DNA of 64,000 bases from Gp1-AA122 sp036378535 (GTDB lineage: Bacteria > Acidobacteriota > Terriglobia > Terriglobales > Acidobacteriaceae): the NCBI GenBank assembly GCA_036378535.1, contig DASUWH010000029.1:45235-109234 (forward strand), given 5' to 3'. A model generated the notes under the pieces. It made no database searches. It was not told where the DNA came from and was given only the letters and a program-made list of their open reading frames with translations. The position numbers and the translations under genes are program-made. Positions 27,060 through 36,276 of this stretch are shown piece by piece; position 1 is the first letter of the stretch; the number at the start of each line of letters is the position of its first letter.

Positions 27060-28109
27060 TCACTTGTGCTCCGGCACTGCTGCGAGGAGCTGGCGGACTG
27101 CAGCAACAACTGCTTGTGGCTGCTGCAGCGGAATAAGATGACCGGTATCGGGAACAATCACTTGTTTTCCCCGAGAGGACAGTTGAGCGAGGCTGGACTG
27201 TAACTCGGTTATCCAGATTTTGCGGAATGCCTCGCGATCGAATTGCGGGGGCAAGTCTTCTCCAGCATTGGCGGCGGTGAGCACCAAAAGAGGGCGGTCG
27301 CCGAGAGTGCCCGCAGTCCGCACCTGCTCGATACTCTGCGGCATCGCATCGATCTCACCCAACATGGAATCGTAGAACTTGGAATTCAATTGCAGATAGC
27401 GTATTTCCTGCAGGACATCGGAAGGAATTCCCGGGGAAGGCTGGGATTGCAGGATGATACGTTGCACACCGAGATGAATAAGAATGGGCAAGAATGGCTG
27501 CCAGCGATGAAGGGACCGCAATTGCTGCTGGTCGGAGTCACGAATTTGTGCCGGCAGCCGTTTCAGTTGATCCGGGTGCGCGGACTCGACCAGAATCAGT
27601 CCGGCAACATCGTGAGGGTGTTCATGCGTGTAAACGCGAAGGTTAAAGCCGCCGAAGGAATGTCCGACCAGGATATAAGGCGGCCGGATGGCGCCGTTTT
27701 GCAATAAGGTGTGGAGCTCGTTGCTGATCTGAGCGCTGGTCCGAGGAGAAGGGCCTATGTCGCTCCAGCCATAGCCGGCCCGATCGTACGAACACACACG
27801 CGTAAACTCTGCCACGTCAGGCTGCAGCAGGGACCATTCGGCGGCGGGAAGGCCGAGGCCGCTATCGAGAATTACGGTCGGACTGCCGCTTCCCATGCAA
27901 TTCAGGTTCAAGCGGTATCCGCCCACATCAATCAATTCACCCCAGCGCCGGAATTGTCTCTGGTCGCGGCTTCGCGCCAGCGACTCGTAGGTTTCGCCCA
28001 CGATGGCCAGCAAAACGACGGGCATCACCAGAAATATCACGAGATACCGAGCCCAATTAGAAGGGCGACGAGGATAATGGCGAGGCGAGTTGACGATGCT
28101 CGAGGACAT
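27060..28109 (-). CDS. Membrane-anchored alpha/beta hydrolase
   Basis: A 349-residue alpha/beta-hydrolase-fold protein. An N-terminal membrane segment (YLVIFLVMPVVLLAIVG, about 23-39) anchors it. The oxyanion region is VILDSGLGLP, the nucleophile elbow GHSFGG, and the late catalytic His lies in PDTGHLIP; the acidic member is probably in LVLTAANAGED. The hydrolase domain likely faces the periplasm. Many such proteins are esterases or peptidases, but the substrate is unclear. It is divergent from icd with a 158 bp gap. Confidence 0.88.
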   Translation of the reverse strand: MSSSIVNSPRHYPRRPSNWARYLVIFLVMPVVLLAIVGETYESLARSRDQRQFRRWGELIDVGGYRLNLNCMGSGSPTVILDSGLGLPAAEWSLLQPDVAEFTRVCSYDRAGYGWSDIGPSPRTSAQISNELHTLLQNGAIRPPYILVGHSFGGFNLRVYTHEHPHDVAGLILVESAHPDQLKRLPAQIRDSDQQQLRSLHRWQPFLPILIHLGVQRIILQSQPSPGIPSDVLQEIRYLQLNSKFYDSMLGEIDAMPQSIEQVRTAGTLGDRPLLVLTAANAGEDLPPQFDREAFRKIWITELQSSLAQLSSRGKQVIVPDTGHLIPLQQPQAVVAAVRQLLAAVPEHK

Positions 28110-28267
28110 TCTTCGACAGCTATGCAGAGATGCTACCAGTTTCGTGATTCTGCCGCTCTGGCAACGATGCTGTCAACGCCAGACTCGGTATTTGGCAGGG
28201 TTTCCCGGTATCCCCCGGTTTTTCTCTATAATGATGGTTCCTGCAAAATGCAGTGGAGGTGGGTGGG

Positions 28268-29692
28268 ATGGGCAGCACTTATAATGATGTGCCGGTTCCT
28301 TCAGGCGGGCGGATCACCTACAGCAACTCGAGTTACAGCATTCCTCACAATCCCATTATTCCATTCATTGAAGGAGACGGCACGGGCCGCGACATCTGGA
28401 AAGCATCGGTGCGCGTATTCGATGCGGCCGTTCAGAAGGCATATGGCAACAGACGCCGCGTGGCCTGGTATGAAGTGTTTGCCGGTGAAAAATCCAAAGC
28501 TAGATTCAACACCTGGCTGCCCGATGATACCGTAAACGCGATCCGCGATTTTCGCGTAGCTATCAAGGGCCCGCTGACTACGCCCGTGGGCGGTGGCATT
28601 CGATCTCTCAATGTCGCCCTGCGCCAGATTCTCGACCTGTACTCTTGCGTGCGGCCGGTAAGGTACTACCAGGGTGTTCCCTCGCCGGTGAAGCATCCTG
28701 AGCGCATGGACGTGGTGATCTTCCGGGAGAATACGGAGGATGTTTATGCCGGGGTGGAGTGGGAGCAGGGAACTGCGGAAGCTGCCCGCCTGATTGAGTT
28801 CCTTAATAAGGAGATGCTCAAGGGCGGTAAGAAACAAGTGCGCCTGGATTCCGGTGTTGGCATCAAGCCGATCTCAGTAACCGGGACCAAGCGCCTGGTG
28901 CGCATGGCTATCCAGTTCGCGCTGGAGAACAATAGAAAAACTGTCACGCTGGTTCATAAGGGCAATATTCAGAAATTTACGGAAGGAGCCTTCCGCAAGT
29001 GGGGCTACGAGCTGGCCAAGGAGGAATTCCGCGATCAGATCGTGACCGAGCGCGAGAGCTGGATCATCGACAACAAGGACCGCAGTCCGAACATCACGAT
29101 CGAGGAGAATGCGAACGTAATTGAGCCGGGGATGGAATTTGCCACGGATGAGTTTCGCGATTCCGTCTACCAAGAAGTGAAGGCAGTGCTGGATTCGGTG
29201 TATGCCACCCATGGCAACGGCCGCTGGAAGAATAAGCTGATGATCAACGACCGCATTGCGGATTCTATCTTCCAGCAAGTGGTAACCCGAGCGGACGAGT
29301 ACTCGGTTCTGGCCACTCCCAATTTGAACGGCGACTACATCTCAGATGCCTGTGCCGCGCAGGTCGGCGGATTAGGAATCGCGCCGGGCGCGAATATCGG
29401 CGACGGGTATGCGATCTTCGAAGCCACCCACGGGACGGCACCCAAGTACGCAGATAAGGACGTTATCAACCCTGGCTCAGTTATTCTTTCCGGGGTGATG
29501 ATGTTCCGCTTCCTGGGCTGGCACGAGGCCGGCGATCTCATTGAGCAGGGCCTGGAGCACACCATCGACCAGAAGAAGGTGACCTACGATTTCGAGCGTC
29601 TGATGCCGGGTGCGACCAAGGTCCGAACCAGCGAGTTTGCTGACTTCATCATCCAGAACATGAACGCGCTGGTTCTGAGCGCAGCGCGTTAG
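28268..29692 (+). CDS. icd: NADP-dependent isocitrate dehydrogenase
   Basis: A 474-residue isocitrate dehydrogenase of the TCA cycle, converting isocitrate to 2-oxoglutarate. Motifs: IPFIEGDGTGRDIW, GGIRSLNVALRQ with the substrate-binding Ser (the AceK target in E. coli), IFRENTEDVYAGVEW, and ATPNLNGDYISDACAAQVGG. It is about 55 residues longer than E. coli Icd, with an insert near 280-325 (ITIEENANVIEPGME onward), a length like cyanobacterial enzymes. ATG 28268 follows GTGGAGGTG; the earlier GTG 28253 lies in the Shine-Dalgarno itself. Confidence 0.95.
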   Translation: MGSTYNDVPVPSGGRITYSNSSYSIPHNPIIPFIEGDGTGRDIWKASVRVFDAAVQKAYGNRRRVAWYEVFAGEKSKARFNTWLPDDTVNAIRDFRVAIKGPLTTPVGGGIRSLNVALRQILDLYSCVRPVRYYQGVPSPVKHPERMDVVIFRENTEDVYAGVEWEQGTAEAARLIEFLNKEMLKGGKKQVRLDSGVGIKPISVTGTKRLVRMAIQFALENNRKTVTLVHKGNIQKFTEGAFRKWGYELAKEEFRDQIVTERESWIIDNKDRSPNITIEENANVIEPGMEFATDEFRDSVYQEVKAVLDSVYATHGNGRWKNKLMINDRIADSIFQQVVTRADEYSVLATPNLNGDYISDACAAQVGGLGIAPGANIGDGYAIFEATHGTAPKYADKDVINPGSVILSGVMMFRFLGWHEAGDLIEQGLEHTIDQKKVTYDFERLMPGATKVRTSEFADFIIQNMNALVLSAAR

Positions 29693-29804
29693 AAGGCCTG
29701 ATCATCGCCGTCATTGTTCCCAGGCACGGGAGCACGTTTGCGTTCCCTCGGTGCGTTCCAAGTCCTCCGTAGTTTAGAATTGTCAGTTTTGGAAAGGACT
29801 CATT

Positions 29805-30731
29805 ATGCGCAATAAGGTTTCAATCGTGGGTTCCGGAAATGTGGGCGCCACCGGGGCGCACTGGATTGCCTCCAAGGAACTCGCGGATGTGGTGTTGATC
29901 GATATCGTGGAAGGCGTACCGCAGGGTAAGGGCCTTGATCTGCTGGAAGCCATGCCGATCGAGAAGCGCGATTCCACAGTCCTCGGCACGCAGGATTACG
30001 CCGACACGGCGAATTCCGACATTGTCGTAATCACTGCCGGAGTTCCGCGCAAGCCGGGCATGAGCCGCGATGATCTGCTCAATATCAATCACAAGATCAT
30101 GCGCGACGTGGTGGAGAAGGCGATCCACTATTCGCCGAACTGCATCCTGATTATCGTCTCCAATCCTCTGGACGCCATGGCGCAGGCGGCGTACAAGCTG
30201 AGCGGCTTCTCGCGCAACCGGGTCATTGGCATGGCGGGCGTGCTCGATTCGGCGCGCTTCCGCACCTTCATAGCGCAGGAATTGAAAGTGAGCGTGGAGA
30301 ACGTTACTGCGTTCGTGCTCGGCGGCCATGGTGACACGATGGTGCCCTTGCCACGTTACTCCACGGTTGCCGGCATTCCGATTACAGAACTCATGGACGC
30401 AAACACGATCGAGCGCCTGGTGCAGCGTACGCGCGACGGAGGCGCGGAGATTGTGAAATATCTCAAGACCGGCAGCGCATACTACGCGCCCTCCGCTGCC
30501 GTGACTGAGATGGTGGAAGCGATACTTAAAGATAAGAAAAAGATACTTCCCTGTGCTGCCTACCTGGAAGGCGAGTACGGGCTCAAGGGCCTTTTTGTTG
30601 GCGTGCCTTGCAAGCTGGGCGCGCGGGGTATTGAGCAGATCATCGAAATCAAGCTTCTGCCCGAGGAAAAGGCCGCCCTGGAACGAAGCGCCACCGCGGT
30701 TCAGGAACTGGTAAGTGTAATCGGAGTCTAA
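29805..30731 (+). CDS. mdh: Malate dehydrogenase
   Basis: A 308-residue malate dehydrogenase of the LDH-like group. It opens with the NAD motif VSIVGSGNVGATGA; Asp in VVLIDIVEG argues for NAD over NADP. AGVPRKPGMSRDDLL holds the mobile loop with the substrate-binding arginines, VSNPLDAM and GGHGDTMVPL the catalytic His region. It oxidises malate to oxaloacetate, the step after fumarase. It follows icd by 112 bp on the same strand, so the two TCA genes may share a transcript. Confidence 0.95.
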   Translation: MRNKVSIVGSGNVGATGAHWIASKELADVVLIDIVEGVPQGKGLDLLEAMPIEKRDSTVLGTQDYADTANSDIVVITAGVPRKPGMSRDDLLNINHKIMRDVVEKAIHYSPNCILIIVSNPLDAMAQAAYKLSGFSRNRVIGMAGVLDSARFRTFIAQELKVSVENVTAFVLGGHGDTMVPLPRYSTVAGIPITELMDANTIERLVQRTRDGGAEIVKYLKTGSAYYAPSAAVTEMVEAILKDKKKILPCAAYLEGEYGLKGLFVGVPCKLGARGIEQIIEIKLLPEEKAALERSATAVQELVSVIGV

Positions 30732-30767
30732 CCCCGGTGAGCGTTCGAGCACTGGGCGCTGACCAGG

Positions 30768-31538
30768 TCATCGCGCCGCGAGGGGGCCCGGCTGGGATTG
30801 GCTGGCTTGCACAGTCGGCGTCGCCCACTTCTGCACTACCGCCAGAAAATGTCGAGTAGCTTCCGGGGCCGGAACTTTCCCCAGCAGCACCGCTCTAAAG
30901 GGGACGACGCGTCCATATAGCTCCCGCATACCGTCGGAGTCCTGCTTGATAACAGCGCCATTCAAGTCGAGTCCGGCAAAAACACCACGCGAGCGGGAGT
31001 AGGAAAGAATTTCCGATTGTAATTTCGGATCGGTGGATGCCTCGGTGTTGCGGCCAATCGGGCCCGCCGCAACCGAAGCTCCCGCTCCGAGTTTGAATTT
31101 GGTGGTCAGGAAGTCATGCAGACCTTTGTCGTTGGTCACCACCATGATCAGATCCACCTCTTCGCCGCCGAATTGAAGCCCCCAGCTGCCTCCGGTGATG
31201 GTGAAGGGAGCGGGTCCGCTCCAGCCGGTTTTATTGCGGCAGGTGGCCACGCCTTTGCCGTAGCGGCCGCCAACAATGAATCCGCCCTTGATCAGCGAGG
31301 GCACCACGGCAACACATTTGGCCGAGGCCATGATCCCCTCGGGGATGCCTTTGTCAGGAACGTTCATGATGTCGTCGAGCACTTTGGCGGCTACATTCAG
31401 GCGCTTCACGGTATCGGAGTCGGTTGTGGTCTTGGCCGCATCCTGGACAGCTTTGCCCCCGGACTTGCGAGCGAGGCTTGCAGGCACAATTCCCGCCACG
31501 ATAAGTGCTACCACCAGCAACTGGGAAACGGACTTCAT
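30768..31538 (-). CDS. Exported SYLF (Ysc84-like) lipid-binding domain protein
   Basis: A 256-residue protein. A signal peptide (MKSVSQLLVVALIVAGIVPASLA) is followed by the SYLF/Ysc84 domain: ECAVV-type AKCVAVVPSLIKGGFIVGGRYGKG split across strands, GGSWGLQFGGEEVDLIMVV, and SYSRSRGVFAGLDLNGAVI near its end. SYLF domains bind phosphoinositides in eukaryotes; bacterial ones are exported with poorly known roles. ATG 31538 is chosen for the GAGG seven bases upstream and the signal peptide. The stop lies 36 bp from mdh, tail to tail. Confidence 0.9.
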   Translation of the reverse strand: MKSVSQLLVVALIVAGIVPASLARKSGGKAVQDAAKTTTDSDTVKRLNVAAKVLDDIMNVPDKGIPEGIMASAKCVAVVPSLIKGGFIVGGRYGKGVATCRNKTGWSGPAPFTITGGSWGLQFGGEEVDLIMVVTNDKGLHDFLTTKFKLGAGASVAAGPIGRNTEASTDPKLQSEILSYSRSRGVFAGLDLNGAVIKQDSDGMRELYGRVVPFRAVLLGKVPAPEATRHFLAVVQKWATPTVQASQSQPGPLAAR

Positions 31539-31667
31539 GGCTCGCCTCGCCTTATCTCTGGAGAGAGTTTCGCGTTCGCTTAGAGCTTGGCGTGGGCCCG
31601 AGCCGAAAACCATCAAGTAGAAGCTGTAGGAAGCTGTTATCCGGACTCTAGCGAAGTTGTCGAAGGC

Positions 31668-33839
31668 TCAGAAGGAGCTCTGGTAGCGGATGATGACTTG
31701 AAACCCGCTGGTATTTCCGAGTACGTCGACCGCCACCGTGTTCGCCTGGCGCTTCAGTGCAATGTCGATCGCTCCCGCACCGAGCTTAAGGCCGCGGATG
31801 GTGAGATCCGGAATCTGGGGAGGCAGGAAGGGTTTTTCAAAGCTAATCTGCTTTTCCAGCGCACTTACCTCGATGCCGAGGCAGGCTTGCAGCAAAAGGT
31901 AGATTGCAGCTGCCGCCCAGGTCTGGGGTGAACAGGCGACCGGATATGCGGTTGGACCTTCGCCGCTGCGGCGATCTAGTCCGCAGAACAGTTCTGGCAG
32001 GCGATGCAGGTCGACAAAGCCGCTTACATCGAGAAAGCCGAGCAGGATTTGGGCTGCTTGCTGACGCAGGCCATAGCCGCCGAGTCCGGCCGCAATGATA
32101 GCGTTGTCGTGCGGCCACACCGAGCCATTGTGATACGACATGGGGTTATATCGGGCTTCTCCCGCGGCTACGGTGCGAACTCCCCAGCCATTAAAGAAAC
32201 TCTTATTCAGAAGCGTCTTGGCCACGATGGCGGCGTGTTCCGGATCAGCGATTTTGGTGTAGAGGCAGTGTCCTGGATTCGAGGTGCGCACGCGGCACGG
32301 CCTTTTCTTTCCATCGAGCGCGAGGGCATAGGTTCCGAGGTCCTCACACCAGAATGCCTGCTCGAAATGAGACTGCAGGCGTTTCGCCTGCGCTTCTAAA
32401 TCTTCAGCAGTTTTGGAATGATCCAGCGCCCGCGCGATGTTGGCGGCAGAACGCCTGGCAGCGTAGGCATAGCCCTGTACTTCGCACAGAGCTATGGCAG
32501 GCTCGGCCAGAGCGCCGTCCTCATAAAATACCGAGTCGCCGGAATCCTTCCATCCCTGTTGCACGAGGCCGTTGGGGGACTCGCGCGAGTACTCGATGAA
32601 TCCGTCGTGGTCTTTGTCACCGAAGTCATTCATCCAAGCCAGGGCGCGTTGGACATGCGGCCACAATGAGCGCTGGAATTCAAGGTCAGCGGTGCGTTCG
32701 TAATAAGCCCCGGCCAGCATCACGAATAATGGCGTGGCATCGACCGAGCCGTAGTAGCGGGCGAAAGGAACCTCGCCCAGAGCCGCCATTTCGCCACGGC
32801 GGGCCTCATGCAGGATCTTACCGGGCTCCGCATCCACTTCGGGAATGACGTGTTCCGCCTGGGTGTCGGCGAGATACCGCAGAACGCCACGCGCCAGTGA
32901 GGGGTCGGCCCACAGGCATTCCATGGCGGTGATGATGCCGTCGCGTCCGAACACCGTGCTGAACCAGGGCACGCCAGCGTAGGGAAAATCCTTCTCTGGG
33001 TTGCCCACGGTCATCATGTGAATGTCGGCGACGGAGCGCCTCATCCAGGAATTGAATTCTTCGTTCGATGACTGGATGCGGCACAGGTCTCCGCCTGCCG
33101 TCCGCGTTTCAGCGATCGAAGCGGCTAGGGCGCGTTCGTAAGGAGCGGTTCCGTTGTTGCTATTTTGCAAGTCAAAGGTGACCGTCACCTGGACGTCGAT
33201 CTGTTGCTTGGAGTCCAGGGTGATATCGAAGCGGCAATCGCGCGCGCTGATGTGCTGGGGTGTGGGGGAGAACTCGATGCGGGTGCAACGCCTCACACCG
33301 TCGAGACCCTGGTAGGCCAGGGTGGCAGTGTTGCCGTCAACGACGGGTTCAAGGTTCTGTCCCTTGCGCGAACGCCTGGTGCCGCGCACTTCGAAGATGT
33401 CAGCGTAGTCCGCATCGAACTTGAGTCGGAGTGGAATCTTGATCGGATGCAGGCCGTAGTTGCAAATCTTCAGCTGTTCGTAGCAGGCATGCTCATAGAG
33501 GAACTTGGAACGCGTTATGTGCAGTGTTCCACGGGGTATGTTGATCTGCTGGTTTTGCGAGAGGTCAACGTTGGTCAGATCAGCCGTGAACAGCGAGTTG
33601 TCTTCGCGCACGGTCGAACTCAGCAGCAAGGGGCGCGAGCTGCCGAGGAAGAGTGCTAATTCGGAGAGGAAACGGGTGCCTTGAAAGAAAAGCCCTTCTT
33701 CGCCGAGACCGGCGGTTTCCACATCGCCATACCGGTCGAATACTGCAAACGTGTGGCCGTACTTGAGGACGCGAGTGCGGTCGTCAGGAGGCGCCGACTT
33801 CGTCTCGATGTAGAACTGCTGGGTCGTTACCTCGTCCAA
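31668..33839 (-). CDS. Amylo-alpha-1,6-glucosidase-like glycoside hydrolase
   Basis: A 723-residue two-part protein. The N-terminal half (1-~270) is the beta-sandwich of bacterial glycogen-debranching-like enzymes (HTFAVFDRYGDVETAG, GLFFQGTRFLSELALFL). The C-terminal half is an (alpha/alpha)6 barrel with PWFSTVFGRDGIITAMECLW, SGDSVFYEDG, and NPMSYHNGSVWPHDNAI, which carries the likely catalytic acids. It probably trims alpha-glucosyl branches or related glycans in the cytoplasm. TTG 33839 with GAGGGAG eight bases upstream is the start; the gene begins 56 bp inside the preceding GT4 gene, so translation is coupled. Confidence 0.9.
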   Translation of the reverse strand: MDEVTTQQFYIETKSAPPDDRTRVLKYGHTFAVFDRYGDVETAGLGEEGLFFQGTRFLSELALFLGSSRPLLLSSTVREDNSLFTADLTNVDLSQNQQINIPRGTLHITRSKFLYEHACYEQLKICNYGLHPIKIPLRLKFDADYADIFEVRGTRRSRKGQNLEPVVDGNTATLAYQGLDGVRRCTRIEFSPTPQHISARDCRFDITLDSKQQIDVQVTVTFDLQNSNNGTAPYERALAASIAETRTAGGDLCRIQSSNEEFNSWMRRSVADIHMMTVGNPEKDFPYAGVPWFSTVFGRDGIITAMECLWADPSLARGVLRYLADTQAEHVIPEVDAEPGKILHEARRGEMAALGEVPFARYYGSVDATPLFVMLAGAYYERTADLEFQRSLWPHVQRALAWMNDFGDKDHDGFIEYSRESPNGLVQQGWKDSGDSVFYEDGALAEPAIALCEVQGYAYAARRSAANIARALDHSKTAEDLEAQAKRLQSHFEQAFWCEDLGTYALALDGKKRPCRVRTSNPGHCLYTKIADPEHAAIVAKTLLNKSFFNGWGVRTVAAGEARYNPMSYHNGSVWPHDNAIIAAGLGGYGLRQQAAQILLGFLDVSGFVDLHRLPELFCGLDRRSGEGPTAYPVACSPQTWAAAAIYLLLQACLGIEVSALEKQISFEKPFLPPQIPDLTIRGLKLGAGAIDIALKRQANTVAVDVLGNTSGFQVIIRYQSSF

Positions 33840-34899
33840 CGGATACTCCCTCGCTTAGGGTGAGTGCAGCGGTTTCTTCGCCCATCAGCCGCTGATAGAT
33901 GCGCACGTAATCCTGGGCCATGCGGGCTGCGCTGAAGCGCTGTTCGAAGCGTTCGCGAATCTGAATGCGATCGAGCTCGGGAATCAGCGCCAGCGCTTTC
34001 ACAGCGGCATCGACGTCGGGAACCACAAATCCGGTTACGCCGTGCTCCATCACCTCAGGTACCGAGCCGCGCGGATAGGCGACGACTGGGGTGCCACATC
34101 CCATAGCTTCGATCATAACCAGTCCGAAGGGTTCCGGCCAATCGATCGGAAACAGAAGGGCATAAGCATTGCCGAGGAAGTCGTTTTTTTCTGGATAGCC
34201 GATCTCGCCTATGAACTCAATCAGCGGATGCTTCAACAACGGCCTAATTACCGTATCGAAGTATTCCTGGTCGACGCGGTCGATCTTGGCGGCGATCTTC
34301 AGCTCCATGCCGGCGCGCTTGGCGATCTCAATCGCCTGGTCCAGACCTTTCTCCGGCGAGATACGCCCCAGAAAAGCCAGATACTTGCCATGCCTGGCGT
34401 GAGGCTTGAAGCGATTCAAGGGCAATCCGTGGTAGACGGTTCCCTGCCAATTGACCCATGAGAGGGGACTTCGCTGGGCGTTAGAAATCGAGACTACCGG
34501 CATGTCACAAAAAGAGCGATAAAGCGGCTGCAGGTCCGGGATATCCAGGCGGCCGTGGAGCGTGGTCAGATGGCACAGGCTATAGCGGCGGCTGAGCAGG
34601 TAATGCAGGTAATCGATATGGAAATGGACAATATCAAAGTTGTCCATGTCACTGAATACCTGGTCCAGCATCAGGACATGGCGGGCCAGGTAGTCTTTGC
34701 TGTCGACCGTCAGCCGAAGCGATTCCGGGCACACGGCTAGCAGACGAGCACTGGTGACGGAATCGCCACTCGCATAGAGCGTGACCTCATGGCCTTGAGC
34801 TACTAATTCTTCCGTGAGCGATGAGACTACCCGTTCCGTACCGCCGTAGAGTTTGGGCGGGACACTCTCATACAGTGGCGCTACTTGTGCAATTCTCAT
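33784..34899 (-). CDS. GT4-family glycosyltransferase
   Basis: A 371-residue GT-B retaining glycosyltransferase. The N-terminal domain starts RIAQVAPLYESVPPKLYGGTERVV (glycine-rich acceptor loop); the C-terminal domain has LGRISPEKGLDQAI and the EPFGLVMIEAMGCGTPVV donor-site motif with the E(x7)E pattern. It transfers sugar from a nucleotide donor. The last 56 bp overlap the glucosidase-like gene, and this GT4/debranching pair is a recurring arrangement, suggesting joint action on an alpha-glucan or a glucosylated small molecule. The 231 bp upstream of it probably hold its own promoter. Confidence 0.9.
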   Translation of the reverse strand: MRIAQVAPLYESVPPKLYGGTERVVSSLTEELVAQGHEVTLYASGDSVTSARLLAVCPESLRLTVDSKDYLARHVLMLDQVFSDMDNFDIVHFHIDYLHYLLSRRYSLCHLTTLHGRLDIPDLQPLYRSFCDMPVVSISNAQRSPLSWVNWQGTVYHGLPLNRFKPHARHGKYLAFLGRISPEKGLDQAIEIAKRAGMELKIAAKIDRVDQEYFDTVIRPLLKHPLIEFIGEIGYPEKNDFLGNAYALLFPIDWPEPFGLVMIEAMGCGTPVVAYPRGSVPEVMEHGVTGFVVPDVDAAVKALALIPELDRIQIRERFEQRFSAARMAQDYVRIYQRLMGEETAALTLSEGVSVGRGNDPAVLHRDEVGAS

Positions 34900-35130
34900 G
34901 TGTTGACCCGGAGGAGCGGCTTAGCTCATCCGGGCATATGCTGGGTGAGCTACGTCGAGCTGACAATCTGCTCTGTTTTTAAGCCAGTTATTTTTTCTGG
35001 TGGATGTACATCCGCCCAAGATTCGCCAATCAGGTACATCTAAAATGTACGATGAAGGTGGCACTTCCGCCATACGGGAGATTCTGTAGCCCCGAGAGTT
35101 GAGCAGACTGGGTGCGGCCGGCGCGAAGGC

Positions 35131-36255
35131 TTACCAGATGCCTTTGTCGCTGCCGGTAAGTTTGTAGCCGACGAATGCTGCGGTGGCTAGTGCCGGGAGC
35201 AGACTAAGGCGCAGCATGCCGCGCAAATCGCCCTGCGCTCCGATTCCGAGCATCTGCTTGGTGTACAACTCCGCCGCTTCGGGAACCATGGGAATACGGA
35301 GGAATCTCTGATTGACGAAAGTTCGCTTGCCATTCGAGCGAGCAGAACCGAGGACCTCCGAAGGCAGGTGGATCGGTTCGCCGCCGTACGAAGCGACGTA
35401 GTCACAAACAATCACCAGCAGAGTAGCCACTCCCGGCCATAGAGAGCCGCAATCTGCGCTCTTTCTCAGCTCGGAAAAATCAACAGCCTGGTTTCTCAGA
35501 AGCGTAGAGATATTTACGATGTCGCACAGACGGATGTAAAAATGCCGGTACATCCGCTGCAGAGTTGAAACCACGATGCGTTCTTCGGGAGAAGGCACAG
35601 GAAATTTGTATCCGCCGATCTCCCGGATGACACGGCGCTGTTGCAGCCTGGATGCGAAAGCCACCTGCTCGCCGGTTTGACCCAGCCACTTCACGTGGCA
35701 CTCAACCAGCTCGCCCAAGCCAGGAATGCGGAAGTTCCACTTGTTGGCCAGGCGATCGCCCCAGCTTTGCGGCTCCAGTTCAGCGTTGAAGCGCGTCTTA
35801 AAAACATTGATCACCGCGTCTTTGTCGCCGGTCGAATACAGATCCAAATCACCGCCAAGGTCGGGCCAGTGGTCGAGCGACTTGATGACCGTGACCGGAC
35901 ACCCCGCATTCTCCAGGTCCTGGCAAATCGCGCTCAGGAATTTCAGCGCATTGGCGATGCGTTTGTCTTCGAGCGATAAGGGCGCTTGCAGACGCTCGGC
36001 GATCTCCCCATAACCACATACCGGGGCCGCTTCCTGGATGTTTTGAATGGTGCGCACGGTTACGTGGTGAGCGTCGGCAAGTTCGAAGTATTGGCGCAGT
36101 TGTTCTTCACCGAGCCCCGATACAAAGCGCAGCCCCTGTTCGAAGGCGGTTCCCGCTCCGTTGCCGTTTCCTGAGGAAGGTGAAAAGAGCAAAGTGGACA
36201 TGCTGGCGAGATATCGTTTGTCGTTGAGCTCGCGCTGGCTTGGATTTGTCGGCAT
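35131..36255 (-). CDS. Putative nucleotidyltransferase-fold protein
   Basis: A 374-residue protein of the NTP_transf_5-like style. VIKSLDHWPDLGGDLDLYSTGD carries the GGDxDxY metal-binding core of the polymerase-beta nucleotidyltransferase fold near residues 123-144; a helical region follows (RIVVSTLQRMYRHFYIRLCDI), and the C-terminus ends with a hydrophobic stretch (LSLLPALATAAFVGYKL). It follows the GH99-like gene's end of the operon, 21 bp downstream. ATG 36255 has a weak Shine-Dalgarno; ATG 36201 is possible. The nucleotide and acceptor are unknown; context suggests envelope glycan metabolism. Confidence 0.75.
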   Translation of the reverse strand: MPTNPSQRELNDKRYLASMSTLLFSPSSGNGNGAGTAFEQGLRFVSGLGEEQLRQYFELADAHHVTVRTIQNIQEAAPVCGYGEIAERLQAPLSLEDKRIANALKFLSAICQDLENAGCPVTVIKSLDHWPDLGGDLDLYSTGDKDAVINVFKTRFNAELEPQSWGDRLANKWNFRIPGLGELVECHVKWLGQTGEQVAFASRLQQRRVIREIGGYKFPVPSPEERIVVSTLQRMYRHFYIRLCDIVNISTLLRNQAVDFSELRKSADCGSLWPGVATLLVIVCDYVASYGGEPIHLPSEVLGSARSNGKRTFVNQRFLRIPMVPEAAELYTKQMLGIGAQGDLRGMLRLSLLPALATAAFVGYKLTGSDKGIW

Positions 36256-36276
36256 AATTTGTCCGAGACCTCGAAA

